A stretch of 8,404 bases of DNA from an uncultured Mesocricetibacter sp. (GTDB lineage: Bacteria; Pseudomonadota; Gammaproteobacteria; Enterobacterales; Pasteurellaceae): the NCBI GenBank assembly GCA_905373425.1, contig CAJPST010000096.1, positions 1 to 8,404 of the forward strand. Reading direction: 5' to 3'. A program made the position numbers and the translations under genes. Numbering within the stretch: the stretch's first letter is position 1; each line of letters begins with the position of its first letter. Shown one piece after another: positions 1 through 6,376 of this stretch. The notes below the pieces were generated by a model. The model was given only the letters and a program-made list of their open reading frames with translations. It had not been told where the DNA came from and did not search any database.

Positions 1-807
1 ACATTGCAGGAAGCGGAAGAGGCGGTGCGTGATATGCTGTCCGGCAATGCCTTTGGTGAAGCAGGCAGTCGAGTGGTCATTGAAGAATTTTTAGATGGCG
101 AAGAGGCGAGCTTTATCGTCATGGTGGACGGCAAAAATGTCGAACCTATGGCGACCAGCCAAGACCACAAACGTGTGGGTGAAAAAGACACGGGCTTGAA
201 CACCGGCGGTATGGGGGCTTATTCTCCTGCGCCTGTGGTGACACCTGAAATTCATGAGCGCGTGATGCGTGAAGTGATCTATCCAACGGTCAACGGCATG
301 GCGGCAGAAGGCAACGTTTACACGGGTTTCTTGTATGCCGGTTTGATGATCATGCCAAATGGCCAGCCGAAAGTGATCGAATTTAACTGTCGTTTCGGTG
401 ATCCGGAAACCCAACCGATTATGTTGCGTTTGGAATCGGATTTGATAGAACTTTGTCTTAAAGCCTGTGATGGCAAATTGGACGAAGTGAAATCGGAGTG
501 GAACCCGAAGGCTTCTTTGGGCATCGTATTGGCAGCAGAAGGCTATCCGGGCGATTATCGTAAAGGTGATGAAATCAGCGGTTTGCCACAAAGTGCGGTC
601 GAAAATGAGAAAGTTTTTTTGGCAGGCGTAGAAGCGAAAGCGGGCAAGTTAGTCACCAACGGTGGCCGCGTGCTTTGTACAACGGCATTAGGTGAAAGCG
701 TATTTGAGGCACAACAGAAAGCCCTGAAACTTGCGGAACAAATCCGATGGAACGGCCGTTTTTATCGTCGTGATATAGGCTATCGCGCCGTGGCTCGTGA
801 ACAATAA
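1..807 (+). CDS. purD: PurD, phosphoribosylamine--glycine ligase (5'-truncated by window edge)
   Basis: GAR synthetase joins 5-phosphoribosylamine and glycine using ATP, the second step of de novo purine synthesis, in the cytosol. The reading frame is open from base 1 (codons ACA TTG CAG) and stops at 805-807. The 268 visible residues correspond to roughly residue 160 onward of the 429-residue E. coli enzyme, so the N-terminal domain lies upstream. Visible family signatures are VVIEEFLDGEEASF (nt 73-114), NTGGMGAYSPAP (nt 199-234), the metal/ATP-binding stretch EFNCRFGDPETQP (nt 379-417), and the C-terminal domain motif TNGGRVLC (nt 655-678). The first TTG or ATG in view should not be taken as the true start. 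Hand-sampled lines are about 49% GC, higher than the genes that follow. A perfect uptake signal lies inside the gene at 591-599. No terminator follows the stop, so transcription may continue into the next gene. Confidence 0.97.
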   Translation, partial: TLQEAEEAVRDMLSGNAFGEAGSRVVIEEFLDGEEASFIVMVDGKNVEPMATSQDHKRVGEKDTGLNTGGMGAYSPAPVVTPEIHERVMREVIYPTVNGMAAEGNVYTGFLYAGLMIMPNGQPKVIEFNCRFGDPETQPIMLRLESDLIELCLKACDGKLDEVKSEWNPKASLGIVLAAEGYPGDYRKGDEISGLPQSAVENEKVFLAGVEAKAGKLVTNGGRVLCTTALGESVFEAQQKALKLAEQIRWNGRFYRRDIGYRAVAREQ

Positions 808-826
808 TTAATGTTAAGGAGATTAT

Positions 827-2050
827 ATGGATTATAAAAATAAGGAATTATGTCGCATTCGCACAATTAGTTTTTTTCTGACATTACATAAAGATAAAAC
901 TCAATGGGAAGCTGCTCTTCATTCAGTAAAACGTGATGTCGATTTATTATTGCCGGCTGTACAGAAAGCCGGTTATACCTTGCAATCGATTCGAGTGATT
1001 ACCAATCCTTTTGGTGAATATTTAGATTTAACCAATTTGCAGACAGCAAAAGCAGATTTGCAATATTTAACGGAGTTATTGAATAAATTTAATGAAAGTG
1101 GGATTCGTATTCGATTTGCAATTGGTGCGGCCAGAAATACAGATGAAATTGCTTTATTGCCTGAGTTAATCGCGGCTTATGGCGATTTGTGTAATGCCTG
1201 TGTTAATGTGCCATTAGATGAAAATGGTGTGCTAGATAATGAACTTATTGAGCAATCTGTTTATGCAGTCCAACGAATTGCAAATATCACACCACGTGGT
1301 GAAGGTAATTTTAACTTTACTGTGAATTTTAACTGCAAGCCATTTATTCCTTATTTCCCTGCCGGTTATCATCTAAGTCATTTGCCGAACAGTTTTGTCA
1401 TTGGTTTAGAAACACCGGATCTATTAGTCGAAGTATTAAAATCTGTACCAAAATCGCCTCATAATCAATTTTATGCTGATTGTTATCAGGCTATGTTGCA
1501 GGCTCTGCAATATCATGTAGATCAAGTATTAGATATGTTAAGTGCGGTCAAATTATCGGGTGAATTTGAATTTGCTGGAATTGATAGTTCGGCGGCACCA
1601 TCGAAAAATTGTTCATCCATGACAAAAGTGTATGAATTAATGGGGTTGCCGTATTTTGGGGCTGCAGGTTCGGTAGAAGTTTCTGCGCTACTGACAAAAG
1701 TTTTTAAATCAATTCAACACGTGCCATTGGTTGGATTTTCTGGATTAATGTTGGCGGTGACAGAAGATTTAGGTTTAGCTGAAGGGACACAAAAACAATA
1801 TTTTGATATTCGTGCTTTACTTACTTATAGCGCCGTATGTGGTATCGGTTTAGACACGGTTCCAGTGGCGGGAAATGTTAAGGCAGAAAGTATAGCAGCT
1901 ATTATGCGCGACACTGGGACGATGGCATTTCGCTTAAATAAGCCACTAACTGTGCGTTTATTCCCAACTCCGAACAAAAATGTTGGCGAAATGTCGGAGT
2001 TTGAGAGTGATGATTTGTGTAATTGCCGTGTTTTGGATATTCCTTTTTAG
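827..2050 (+). CDS. DUF711 family protein (PFL-like fold), function unknown
   Basis: The product is 407 residues with no signal peptide or membrane segment, so probably cytosolic. I assign it to DUF711 (PF05167) from the N-terminal CRIRTISFF stretch (9-17), GIDSSAAPS (251-259), the glycine-rich SAVCGIGLDTVPVAGN block (335-350) and the C-terminal KPLTVRLFPTPNKNVGEM region (372-389). Structural genomics places this family in a pyruvate formate-lyase-like fold, but no reaction has been established that I know of. The glycyl-radical motif RVxGY is absent near the C-terminus, so I do not call it a glycyl-radical enzyme. AAGGAG at 816-821 sits five bases before the ATG and fixes the start. Only 19 bases separate it from purD with no terminator between, which suggests cotranscription with the purine gene. 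Sampled lines are about 37% GC versus about 49% in purD, which may point to separate origin. A perfect uptake signal lies at 1540-1548. The family call is firm; the role is unknown. Confidence 0.85.
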   Translation: MDYKNKELCRIRTISFFLTLHKDKTQWEAALHSVKRDVDLLLPAVQKAGYTLQSIRVITNPFGEYLDLTNLQTAKADLQYLTELLNKFNESGIRIRFAIGAARNTDEIALLPELIAAYGDLCNACVNVPLDENGVLDNELIEQSVYAVQRIANITPRGEGNFNFTVNFNCKPFIPYFPAGYHLSHLPNSFVIGLETPDLLVEVLKSVPKSPHNQFYADCYQAMLQALQYHVDQVLDMLSAVKLSGEFEFAGIDSSAAPSKNCSSMTKVYELMGLPYFGAAGSVEVSALLTKVFKSIQHVPLVGFSGLMLAVTEDLGLAEGTQKQYFDIRALLTYSAVCGIGLDTVPVAGNVKAESIAAIMRDTGTMAFRLNKPLTVRLFPTPNKNVGEMSEFESDDLCNCRVLDIPF

Positions 2051-2074
2051 GAATAAAAAATAGTTAAAAAAATG

Positions 2075-2104
2075 ACCGCACTTTGAATTTAAACGTGCGG
2101 TTTT
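2075..2104 (+). terminator. Hairpin terminator made from paired uptake signals, after DUF711 gene
   Basis: ACCGCAC (2075-2081) pairs with GTGCGGT (2095-2101) across a 13-base loop and is followed by a short T run (2101-2104). The left arm belongs to a perfect inverted uptake signal (2075-2083); the right arm is an imperfect copy with C in place of the second A. Oppositely oriented uptake signals acting as terminators are a known Pasteurellaceae arrangement. The hairpin starts 24 bases after the DUF711 stop. Confidence 0.7.
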
Positions 2105-2128
2105 CATTGTGAGAAAAAGGAGCATGTT

Positions 2129-2824
2129 ATGAAAAAATGTTTGTTGAGCCTTATTCTTTTTATAACAACATTTATGTTAAACGGATGTACTGCATTATTG
2201 TGGCGGGATTTTGGTGAGGAGAAAACCGAAACTGTTCATATAAAAACGCAGCAAGATAATTTGGATTCTTTTGGCATCATCAAAGACAAACAGAATCCGG
2301 ATCGTTTAGTGATGGCGGGTGGTTTTTGGTATGTTATTGACCCTGAGCAGAGTAAAATGCTTTTACCCTTGCTAACGCGAAATAAACTCTCCCGCCCATT
2401 GAAATTAGTCGAGTATAGGTCTTTTGAAGAGGAATATCGGGCTACAGATCGAATAAAGGCCACGTTAGACAGGAAAGACAGTACATTTCATTCTTATGTC
2501 TGTTTGGGATATCAACCTCATTCCAGTGCGGATTTAAAACAGTTAAAGGCATTTGATTTTAATTTTGATGAGAAGAATAAAATTTGGGGCAAGTGCTTCA
2601 GTATAAGCGGAAAGGTTTATGCAAGGCTGGATCAGGTAAAAGTCGATACTCCCCTGAGAGTAAAAATCCCGATTGATTTAGATCTTGTCGAGTATAAGAC
2701 AACCAAAAATTTTGGTCGCTTGGATGAAAAAATTCTTTTTACCCCATTAACTTTAGCATTTGATGCTGTTTTTTATTCATTAGGTGGGATTGTCAGCTTA
2801 GTGGATAAAAGTACTGAAAAATAG
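2129..2824 (+). CDS. Predicted lipoprotein, 231 aa, function unknown
   Basis: I do not recognise a named family. The N-terminus has two lysines, a hydrophobic stretch (4-17) and a lipobox L17-N18-G19-C20, predicting cleavage before Cys20 and lipid anchoring. The mature part is polar and mixed-charge, with an aromatic patch GGFWYVIDP (64-72). The C-terminal stretch at about 202-226 (beginning ILFTPLTLAFDAV) is hydrophobic; similar PLTLAFDAV-like tails occur in other small proteobacterial lipoproteins, but I cannot place it. AAGGAG at 2117-2122, six bases from the ATG, supports this start. It is bounded by uptake-signal hairpins on both sides, so it may be its own transcription unit. It is AT-rich (a sampled line gave about 33% GC), unlike purD. 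Confidence 0.8.
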   Translation: MKKCLLSLILFITTFMLNGCTALLWRDFGEEKTETVHIKTQQDNLDSFGIIKDKQNPDRLVMAGGFWYVIDPEQSKMLLPLLTRNKLSRPLKLVEYRSFEEEYRATDRIKATLDRKDSTFHSYVCLGYQPHSSADLKQLKAFDFNFDEKNKIWGKCFSISGKVYARLDQVKVDTPLRVKIPIDLDLVEYKTTKNFGRLDEKILFTPLTLAFDAVFYSLGGIVSLVDKSTEK

Positions 2825-2913
2825 TTTTTTAGTAACATATCTGAGTTGTTTGCAGTAGAATAACAATACATGAGGTTCTGTATTTTGTAGTGGTACAGCC
2901 CAGCATTTGGGGA

Positions 2914-2947
2914 GCAGATCACTCTTTAAAGTGCGGTCTGCTTTTTT
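2914..2947 (+). terminator. Uptake-signal hairpin terminator after first lipoprotein gene
   Basis: GCAGA (2914-2918) pairs with TCTGC (2937-2941), and after a small internal loop CACT (2920-2923) pairs with AGTG (2930-2933). Six T residues follow at 2942-2947. The right arm contains the perfect uptake signal at 2929-2937. The rest of the 2825-3003 gap shows no convincing gene. Confidence 0.65.
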
Positions 2948-2997
2948 GCAGGTTTTTCTAATATGAAGTAAGATAGGCTTCGAATAATCTGAAAAAA

Positions 2998-3003
2998 AAG
3001 GAG
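2998..3003 (+). promoter_or_regulatory. Ribosome binding site that selects the 3010 start
   Basis: AAGGAG at 2998-3003 directly abuts an ATG at 3004, too close to serve it. The second ATG at 3010 lies six bases downstream, the same spacing as the other strong sites in this window (5-7 bases). This favours the later start. Confidence 0.7.
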
Positions 3004-3009
3004 ATGAAG

Positions 3010-3552
3010 ATGAAAAGAGTAGTGTTATCGACATTGGTAATTGCCTTATTAACGGGCTGCCACGTTAATGTGAAAACACCAAAGAGTACCTCAATTAGCA
3101 AAGCTCAATTGGTGGGCGAGTGGGTATGTTCCACCAAATTCTCTGAATGGAATACGGAGAGCATTAATCATATTAGTCTGAAAGCAAACGGTACGATGTT
3201 ATCAAAAGGTTCGCTAATTGAACCTATTGGAGATCCGTTTTTTGTATATGAAACAACAGGAAAAGGAAACTGGACGTTTGAGAAAGATCGTTTAACTTAT
3301 GTATTCAGTGAAGAAACCGTAAAACGCAATCATGCCGAAAAAGTAACGGAAATTTTGAAAAATGATGAGAAATTGAATGCTTATGAAGTGAATTTATTCA
3401 AAACTTACAGTAAACGCCAAAACAAAAAAGGTAATACGGTTAATTTAACAGTGACCGACTTGTCACAAAATGCACAAACGGGTAAAGATACTCTGCGTTT
3501 ACTGCAACAGACTTCATCAAAATCTTATGAGAGTATTTGTGAGAGAAAATAA
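3010..3552 (+). CDS. Predicted lipoprotein, 180 aa, possible calycin-like fold, function unknown
   Basis: From the ATG at 3010 the product is 180 residues; an in-frame ATG at 3004 would add two residues but abuts the Shine-Dalgarno sequence. The N-terminus is a classic lipoprotein signal with lipobox L14-T15-G16-C17. The mature region begins with QLVGEWVCSTKFSEW and continues with alternating hydrophobic and polar stretches containing NGTM and KGNWTFEKDRLTY, resembling the strand pattern of small lipocalin-like lipoproteins that open with a 'GxW' motif. That fold guess is inference from the pattern only. Two cysteines, one in GEWVC and one in SICERK at the end, could form a disulfide in the periplasm. 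It follows an uptake-signal terminator; only a weak promoter-like pair (TTGCAG 2946-2951, TAAGAT 2969-2974, 17 bases apart) is visible. No terminator follows before glyA. Confidence 0.78.
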   Translation: MKRVVLSTLVIALLTGCHVNVKTPKSTSISKAQLVGEWVCSTKFSEWNTESINHISLKANGTMLSKGSLIEPIGDPFFVYETTGKGNWTFEKDRLTYVFSEETVKRNHAEKVTEILKNDEKLNAYEVNLFKTYSKRQNKKGNTVNLTVTDLSQNAQTGKDTLRLLQQTSSKSYESICERK

Positions 3553-3569
3553 TGCTAAGCAGTTTGATA

Positions 3570-3582
3570 TGAATTATTTTCA
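3570..3582. promoter_or_regulatory. Candidate MetR binding site upstream of glyA
   Basis: TGAATTATTTTCA fits the MetR consensus TGAA-N5-TTCA exactly. In E. coli, MetR activates glyA from such sites. The centre is about 114 bases before the glyA start codon. Four more TGAA half-sites follow at 3588, 3592, 3600 and 3605. The match is seen; the regulatory role is inferred by analogy. Confidence 0.5.
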
Positions 3583-3618
3583 TTTTATGAATGAAAAAAT
3601 GAACTGAACTTTTACTAA

Positions 3619-3655
3619 AATTTGCGCATTAAATAAGGTAAACTATGCGCAAATT
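3619..3655. repeat. Perfect 11-bp inverted repeat in glyA promoter/leader
   Basis: AATTTGCGCAT (3619-3629) is the exact reverse complement of ATGCGCAAATT (3645-3655), separated by 15 bases that contain a -10-like TAAACT (3639-3644). It could be an operator around the promoter or a stem in the glyA mRNA leader. Each arm carries a TTTGCG/CGCAAA core resembling half a PurR box, but neither forms a full 16-bp PurR site (about 9 of 16 matches). Confidence 0.7.
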
Positions 3656-3689
3656 CTCTTTTACCCGTCATTAACAGAAGGAATACACA

Positions 3690-4952
3690 ATGTTCAAAAA
3701 AAATATGAAAATCGCCGATTATGATCCCATTTTGTGGCAGGCAATTGTTGATGAAAATCGTCGCCAGGAAGAACATATCGAGCTTATTGCTTCCGAAAAC
3801 TATGCAAGCCCTCGCGTGATGGAAGCCCAGGGATCGCAATTTACCAACAAATATGCGGAAGGTTATCCGGGTAAACGTTATTATGGCGGTTGTGAATATG
3901 CGGACATTGTGGAGCAATTGGCAATTGATCGTGCTAAGGAATTATTTGGTGCGGATTATGTAAATGTACAACCTCATTCCGGCTCGCAGGCTAACGCAGC
4001 AGTTTACATGGCGCTATTAGAGCCACATGATACTATTTTGGGTATGAGTTTGGCACATGGTGGTCATTTAACTCACGGCGCATCAGTAAGTTTCTCCGGT
4101 AAAATTTATAAAGCGGCCCAATACGGCATTACAGATGACGGTTTTATTGATTACAACGCATTACGCAAACAAGCACACGAAGTAAAACCGAAAATGATTG
4201 TAGGCGGATTCTCAGCTTATTCTCAATTGGTGGATTGGGCAAAAATGCGTGAAATTGCAGATGAGGTCGGAGCTTACCTGTTTGTGGATATGGCTCATGT
4301 AGCAGGTTTGGTTGCTGCCGGCATATATCCGAATCCGCTTCCTCATGCGCATATTGTTACTACAACAACACATAAAACGCTTGGCGGTCCACGTGGAGGA
4401 TTAATTTTATCCTCTGCAAAAGATGAAGAATTATATAAAAAATTACAATCGGCGGTTTTCCCGGCTGGTCAAGGTGGCCCGCTTGTGCATGTGATTGCAG
4501 CGAAAGCTGTGTGCTTCAAAGAAGCTTTGGAACCGGAATACAAAATCTATCAGCAAAACGTGTTGAAAAATGCCAAGGCTATGGTAGAGGTGTTCAAACA
4601 GCGTGGTTTTGATGTGGTATCAAACGGTACGGAGAACCATTTATTCCTAGTTAGCTTTGTTAAGCAAGGTTTAACCGGTAAGGCCGCGGATGCAGCGTTA
4701 GGCCGTGCCAATATTACGGTTAATAAAAACTCGGTGCCGAATGATCCGCAAAAACCTTTTGTTACTTCCGGCATCCGCATTGGTACACCGGCGGTGACTC
4801 GTCGTGGCTTCACTGAATCTGATGTACGTGATTTGGCAGGTTGGATGTGTGATGTGCTAGATAGTATCGGCAAAGACAATCACGAAGATGTGATTGCCGC
4901 AACTAAAGCGAAAGTATTAGAAATCTGTAAACGTCTGCCGGTATATGCGTAA
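3690..4952 (+). CDS. glyA: GlyA, serine hydroxymethyltransferase
   Basis: This PLP enzyme interconverts serine plus tetrahydrofolate with glycine plus 5,10-methylene-THF and is the main source of one-carbon units. At 420 residues it is near the E. coli length (417). The PLP lysine is K229 in TTTTHKTLGGPRGG, and D200 and H203 in FVDMAHVAG are the expected cofactor-contacting residues. ELIASEN (31-37), the glycine-rich YPGKRYYGG (59-67) and SGIRIGTPAVTRRG near the C-terminus are all typical, and no key residue is missing. AAGGA at 3678-3682 is seven bases from the ATG. The gene lies two lipoproteins and a DUF711 gene away from purD, to which it is metabolically linked through glycine and folate carbon. 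A MetR-like site and a strong dyad precede it, and a hairpin terminator follows. Confidence 0.98.
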   Translation: MFKKNMKIADYDPILWQAIVDENRRQEEHIELIASENYASPRVMEAQGSQFTNKYAEGYPGKRYYGGCEYADIVEQLAIDRAKELFGADYVNVQPHSGSQANAAVYMALLEPHDTILGMSLAHGGHLTHGASVSFSGKIYKAAQYGITDDGFIDYNALRKQAHEVKPKMIVGGFSAYSQLVDWAKMREIADEVGAYLFVDMAHVAGLVAAGIYPNPLPHAHIVTTTTHKTLGGPRGGLILSSAKDEELYKKLQSAVFPAGQGGPLVHVIAAKAVCFKEALEPEYKIYQQNVLKNAKAMVEVFKQRGFDVVSNGTENHLFLVSFVKQGLTGKAADAALGRANITVNKNSVPNDPQKPFVTSGIRIGTPAVTRRGFTESDVRDLAGWMCDVLDSIGKDNHEDVIAATKAKVLEICKRLPVYA

Positions 4953-4990
4953 TTTACCCAAAGTATAAACGATAAAATCGGCTGAAATGT

Positions 4991-5057
4991 GATCGCACTT
5001 TGTAAGGTTAATGCCTGAAATCATGAGCATTACAAACAAAAGTGCGGTTATTTTTTT
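4991..5057 (+). terminator. Long hairpin terminator of glyA, overlapping the cyuA stop codon
   Basis: GATCGCACTTT (4991-5001) pairs with AAAGTGCGGTT (5039-5049), including two G-T wobbles, and an inner TAATGC/GCATTA stem (5009-5014 with 5027-5032) extends the fold. A seven-T run (5051-5057) follows on the + strand. The right arm contains a perfect uptake signal (5040-5048). The T run overlaps the convergent cyuA stop codon (5056-5058). No T run follows the stem on the - strand, so it should act mainly on glyA transcripts. Confidence 0.7.
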
Positions 5058-6366
5058 ATGAGTTTCCTATACTGTTTGGTTTACTTACCATAATTTCAAT
5101 TACTTGACGGTCGGTATATTGCATACTGCGCGAGGCAATGTTGCACAGATTATTAATTGAGCGATCAATATTGTGTTCAACGATACCTTCATCACCGGTT
5201 ACTTGCATATCATCTAATGCCATTAAAACAGATTTATAAGCCGAAGTTACACTGGTGGAAACTTTCATTGCACAACTGTTAGCTGCACCATCACAGATAA
5301 TGCCACTAATATCACCGATCATACTGCTAATAGCCATACTAATCGGTTCAAATTTATGTGTGAGTAACCACGCTACTCCAGCACAACTCCCCATTGCGGC
5401 GGTAGTTACGGCGCATAAAGCCGACAATTTAGGCAGTTTGCTGTGAATATAAATTGCCATTAGGTGCGCAAGAAATAATGCGCGGGTTTGTTGTTCTTCC
5501 GTTGCTTTAATATGGCGCGCTACTACGATCACCGGCAGTGTTGCGGTGATACCTTGATTGCCCGATCCTGAATTACTCATCGCGGGTAAATTGGCTCCGC
5601 CCATTCTCGCATCGGAAGCAGCGGTTGTTTCAATTACAATACGGTTCAGCAAATCATCACTCAATAAACCTTTGCCGATTTGTTTTTGTAGCGTACGCCC
5701 GATATGTAGCCCGTAATCCGCGCGTAAACCTTCTTGTGAAAGTGCACAATTGAGTTTTGCCGCATCATTAATAAAAGCGATTTTTTCTGTTGCAACGGTC
5801 ATTGAAAAATCAAAAATATCTTTTGCGGAAAGTGCGGTAAAAATTTCGTTCAAATTGTCGGTTTCAACAGCACAAGGTTTAGAAAAAATCGTTTGATCAT
5901 TTTTTTCAATATAAATTACATTGGTATGGTGTGCCGCAATACGTACACGCACACTTTCATTTCCGGCGAATAATGCCGCTTCGGAATAAAGAATATGCTC
6001 GGTTTCAAAAATGCTCACTGACACTTTACCGGCATTCAGCATAGCTTTTGCCTGTTCCACTTGTTCTGTCGTGATCTGTTTTAGCACTTCCAAACCGCCT
6101 TTCGGATCACCACCAATAGCACCAATTGCGGCTGCCATTGATAAGCCCTGCATACCGGTTCCGGGAACTGTGACTCCCATTCCGTTTTTCATCAGGTTAG
6201 GCGAAACCTTTGCTTCAATGCGCTCAGGTAATTGACCTAAATATTGACGTGCAATCGCGGATGCTAACGCAAGTGAAATCGGTTCAGTACAACCTAATGC
6301 GGGCACAACTTCCTGTTTTACCGTAGTTAAAATACACTCCTCAATATGTGGGGATAATGCTGTCAT
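5056..6366 (-). CDS. cyuA: CyuA, L-cysteine desulfidase (UPF0597, serine dehydratase alpha-like)
   Basis: The family (E. coli YhaM/CyuA) breaks L-cysteine down to pyruvate, ammonia and sulfide with an oxygen-sensitive iron-sulfur cluster. I place the start at 6366 (MTALSPHI), giving 436 residues, the same length as E. coli YhaM; the reading frame extends to an ATG at 6396 (446 residues), but that would overlap the upstream gene by 22 bases and lacks the good ribosome site. Numbered from 6366, the likely cluster ligands are C26 in ALGCTEP, C318 in SALCA and C358 in IICDGAANSC; the last two are 40 apart, as in the M. jannaschii enzyme (C282 and C322). NCALSQEG, SDARMGGA, AMSNSGSGNQGI and AISSMIGD are further family blocks. 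It is the second gene of an operon with an aminotransferase; the usual E. coli partner, a cysteine transporter, is not in view. A perfect uptake signal lies at 5830-5838. Confidence 0.93.
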   Translation of the reverse strand: MTALSPHIEECILTTVKQEVVPALGCTEPISLALASAIARQYLGQLPERIEAKVSPNLMKNGMGVTVPGTGMQGLSMAAAIGAIGGDPKGGLEVLKQITTEQVEQAKAMLNAGKVSVSIFETEHILYSEAALFAGNESVRVRIAAHHTNVIYIEKNDQTIFSKPCAVETDNLNEIFTALSAKDIFDFSMTVATEKIAFINDAAKLNCALSQEGLRADYGLHIGRTLQKQIGKGLLSDDLLNRIVIETTAASDARMGGANLPAMSNSGSGNQGITATLPVIVVARHIKATEEQQTRALFLAHLMAIYIHSKLPKLSALCAVTTAAMGSCAGVAWLLTHKFEPISMAISSMIGDISGIICDGAANSCAMKVSTSVTSAYKSVLMALDDMQVTGDEGIVEHNIDRSINNLCNIASRSMQYTDRQVIEIMVSKPNSIGNS

Positions 6367-6371
6367 AAAAA

Positions 6372-6376
6372 TCCTT
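6372..6376 (-). promoter_or_regulatory. cyuA ribosome binding site overlapping the aminotransferase stop
   Basis: On the - strand, TAAGGA combines the aminotransferase stop codon TAA (6377-6375) with an AAGGA Shine-Dalgarno sequence five bases before the ATG at 6366. This decides the cyuA start and suggests translational coupling. Confidence 0.75.

Noticed and set aside
91..591. 166-residue antisense frame opposite purD
   Set aside because: It lies wholly within the strongly conserved purD coding region, has no ribosome site and a non-protein-like composition.
1829..1876. DUF711 protein as an active glycyl-radical enzyme
   Set aside because: The fold family resembles pyruvate formate-lyase and a cysteine is present in the CGIGLDTVP block, but the C-terminal RVxGY radical motif is missing.
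2825..3003. Small gene or gene remnant in the lipoprotein gap
   Set aside because: No frame with a ribosome site and sensible composition; only the terminator and the ribosome site of the next gene are supported.
3004..3009. ATG at 3004 as start of the second lipoprotein
   Set aside because: It directly abuts the Shine-Dalgarno sequence; the ATG at 3010 has normal spacing.
3619..3660. The glyA leader dyad as an intrinsic terminator for the second lipoprotein gene
   Set aside because: The stem is A/T-rich at its base, the loop is 15 bases, and the following CTCTTTTA is a poor T run.
3553..3689. Glycine riboswitch in the glyA leader
   Set aside because: The leader is short and A/T-rich, with a single simple dyad and none of the conserved glycine aptamer structure.
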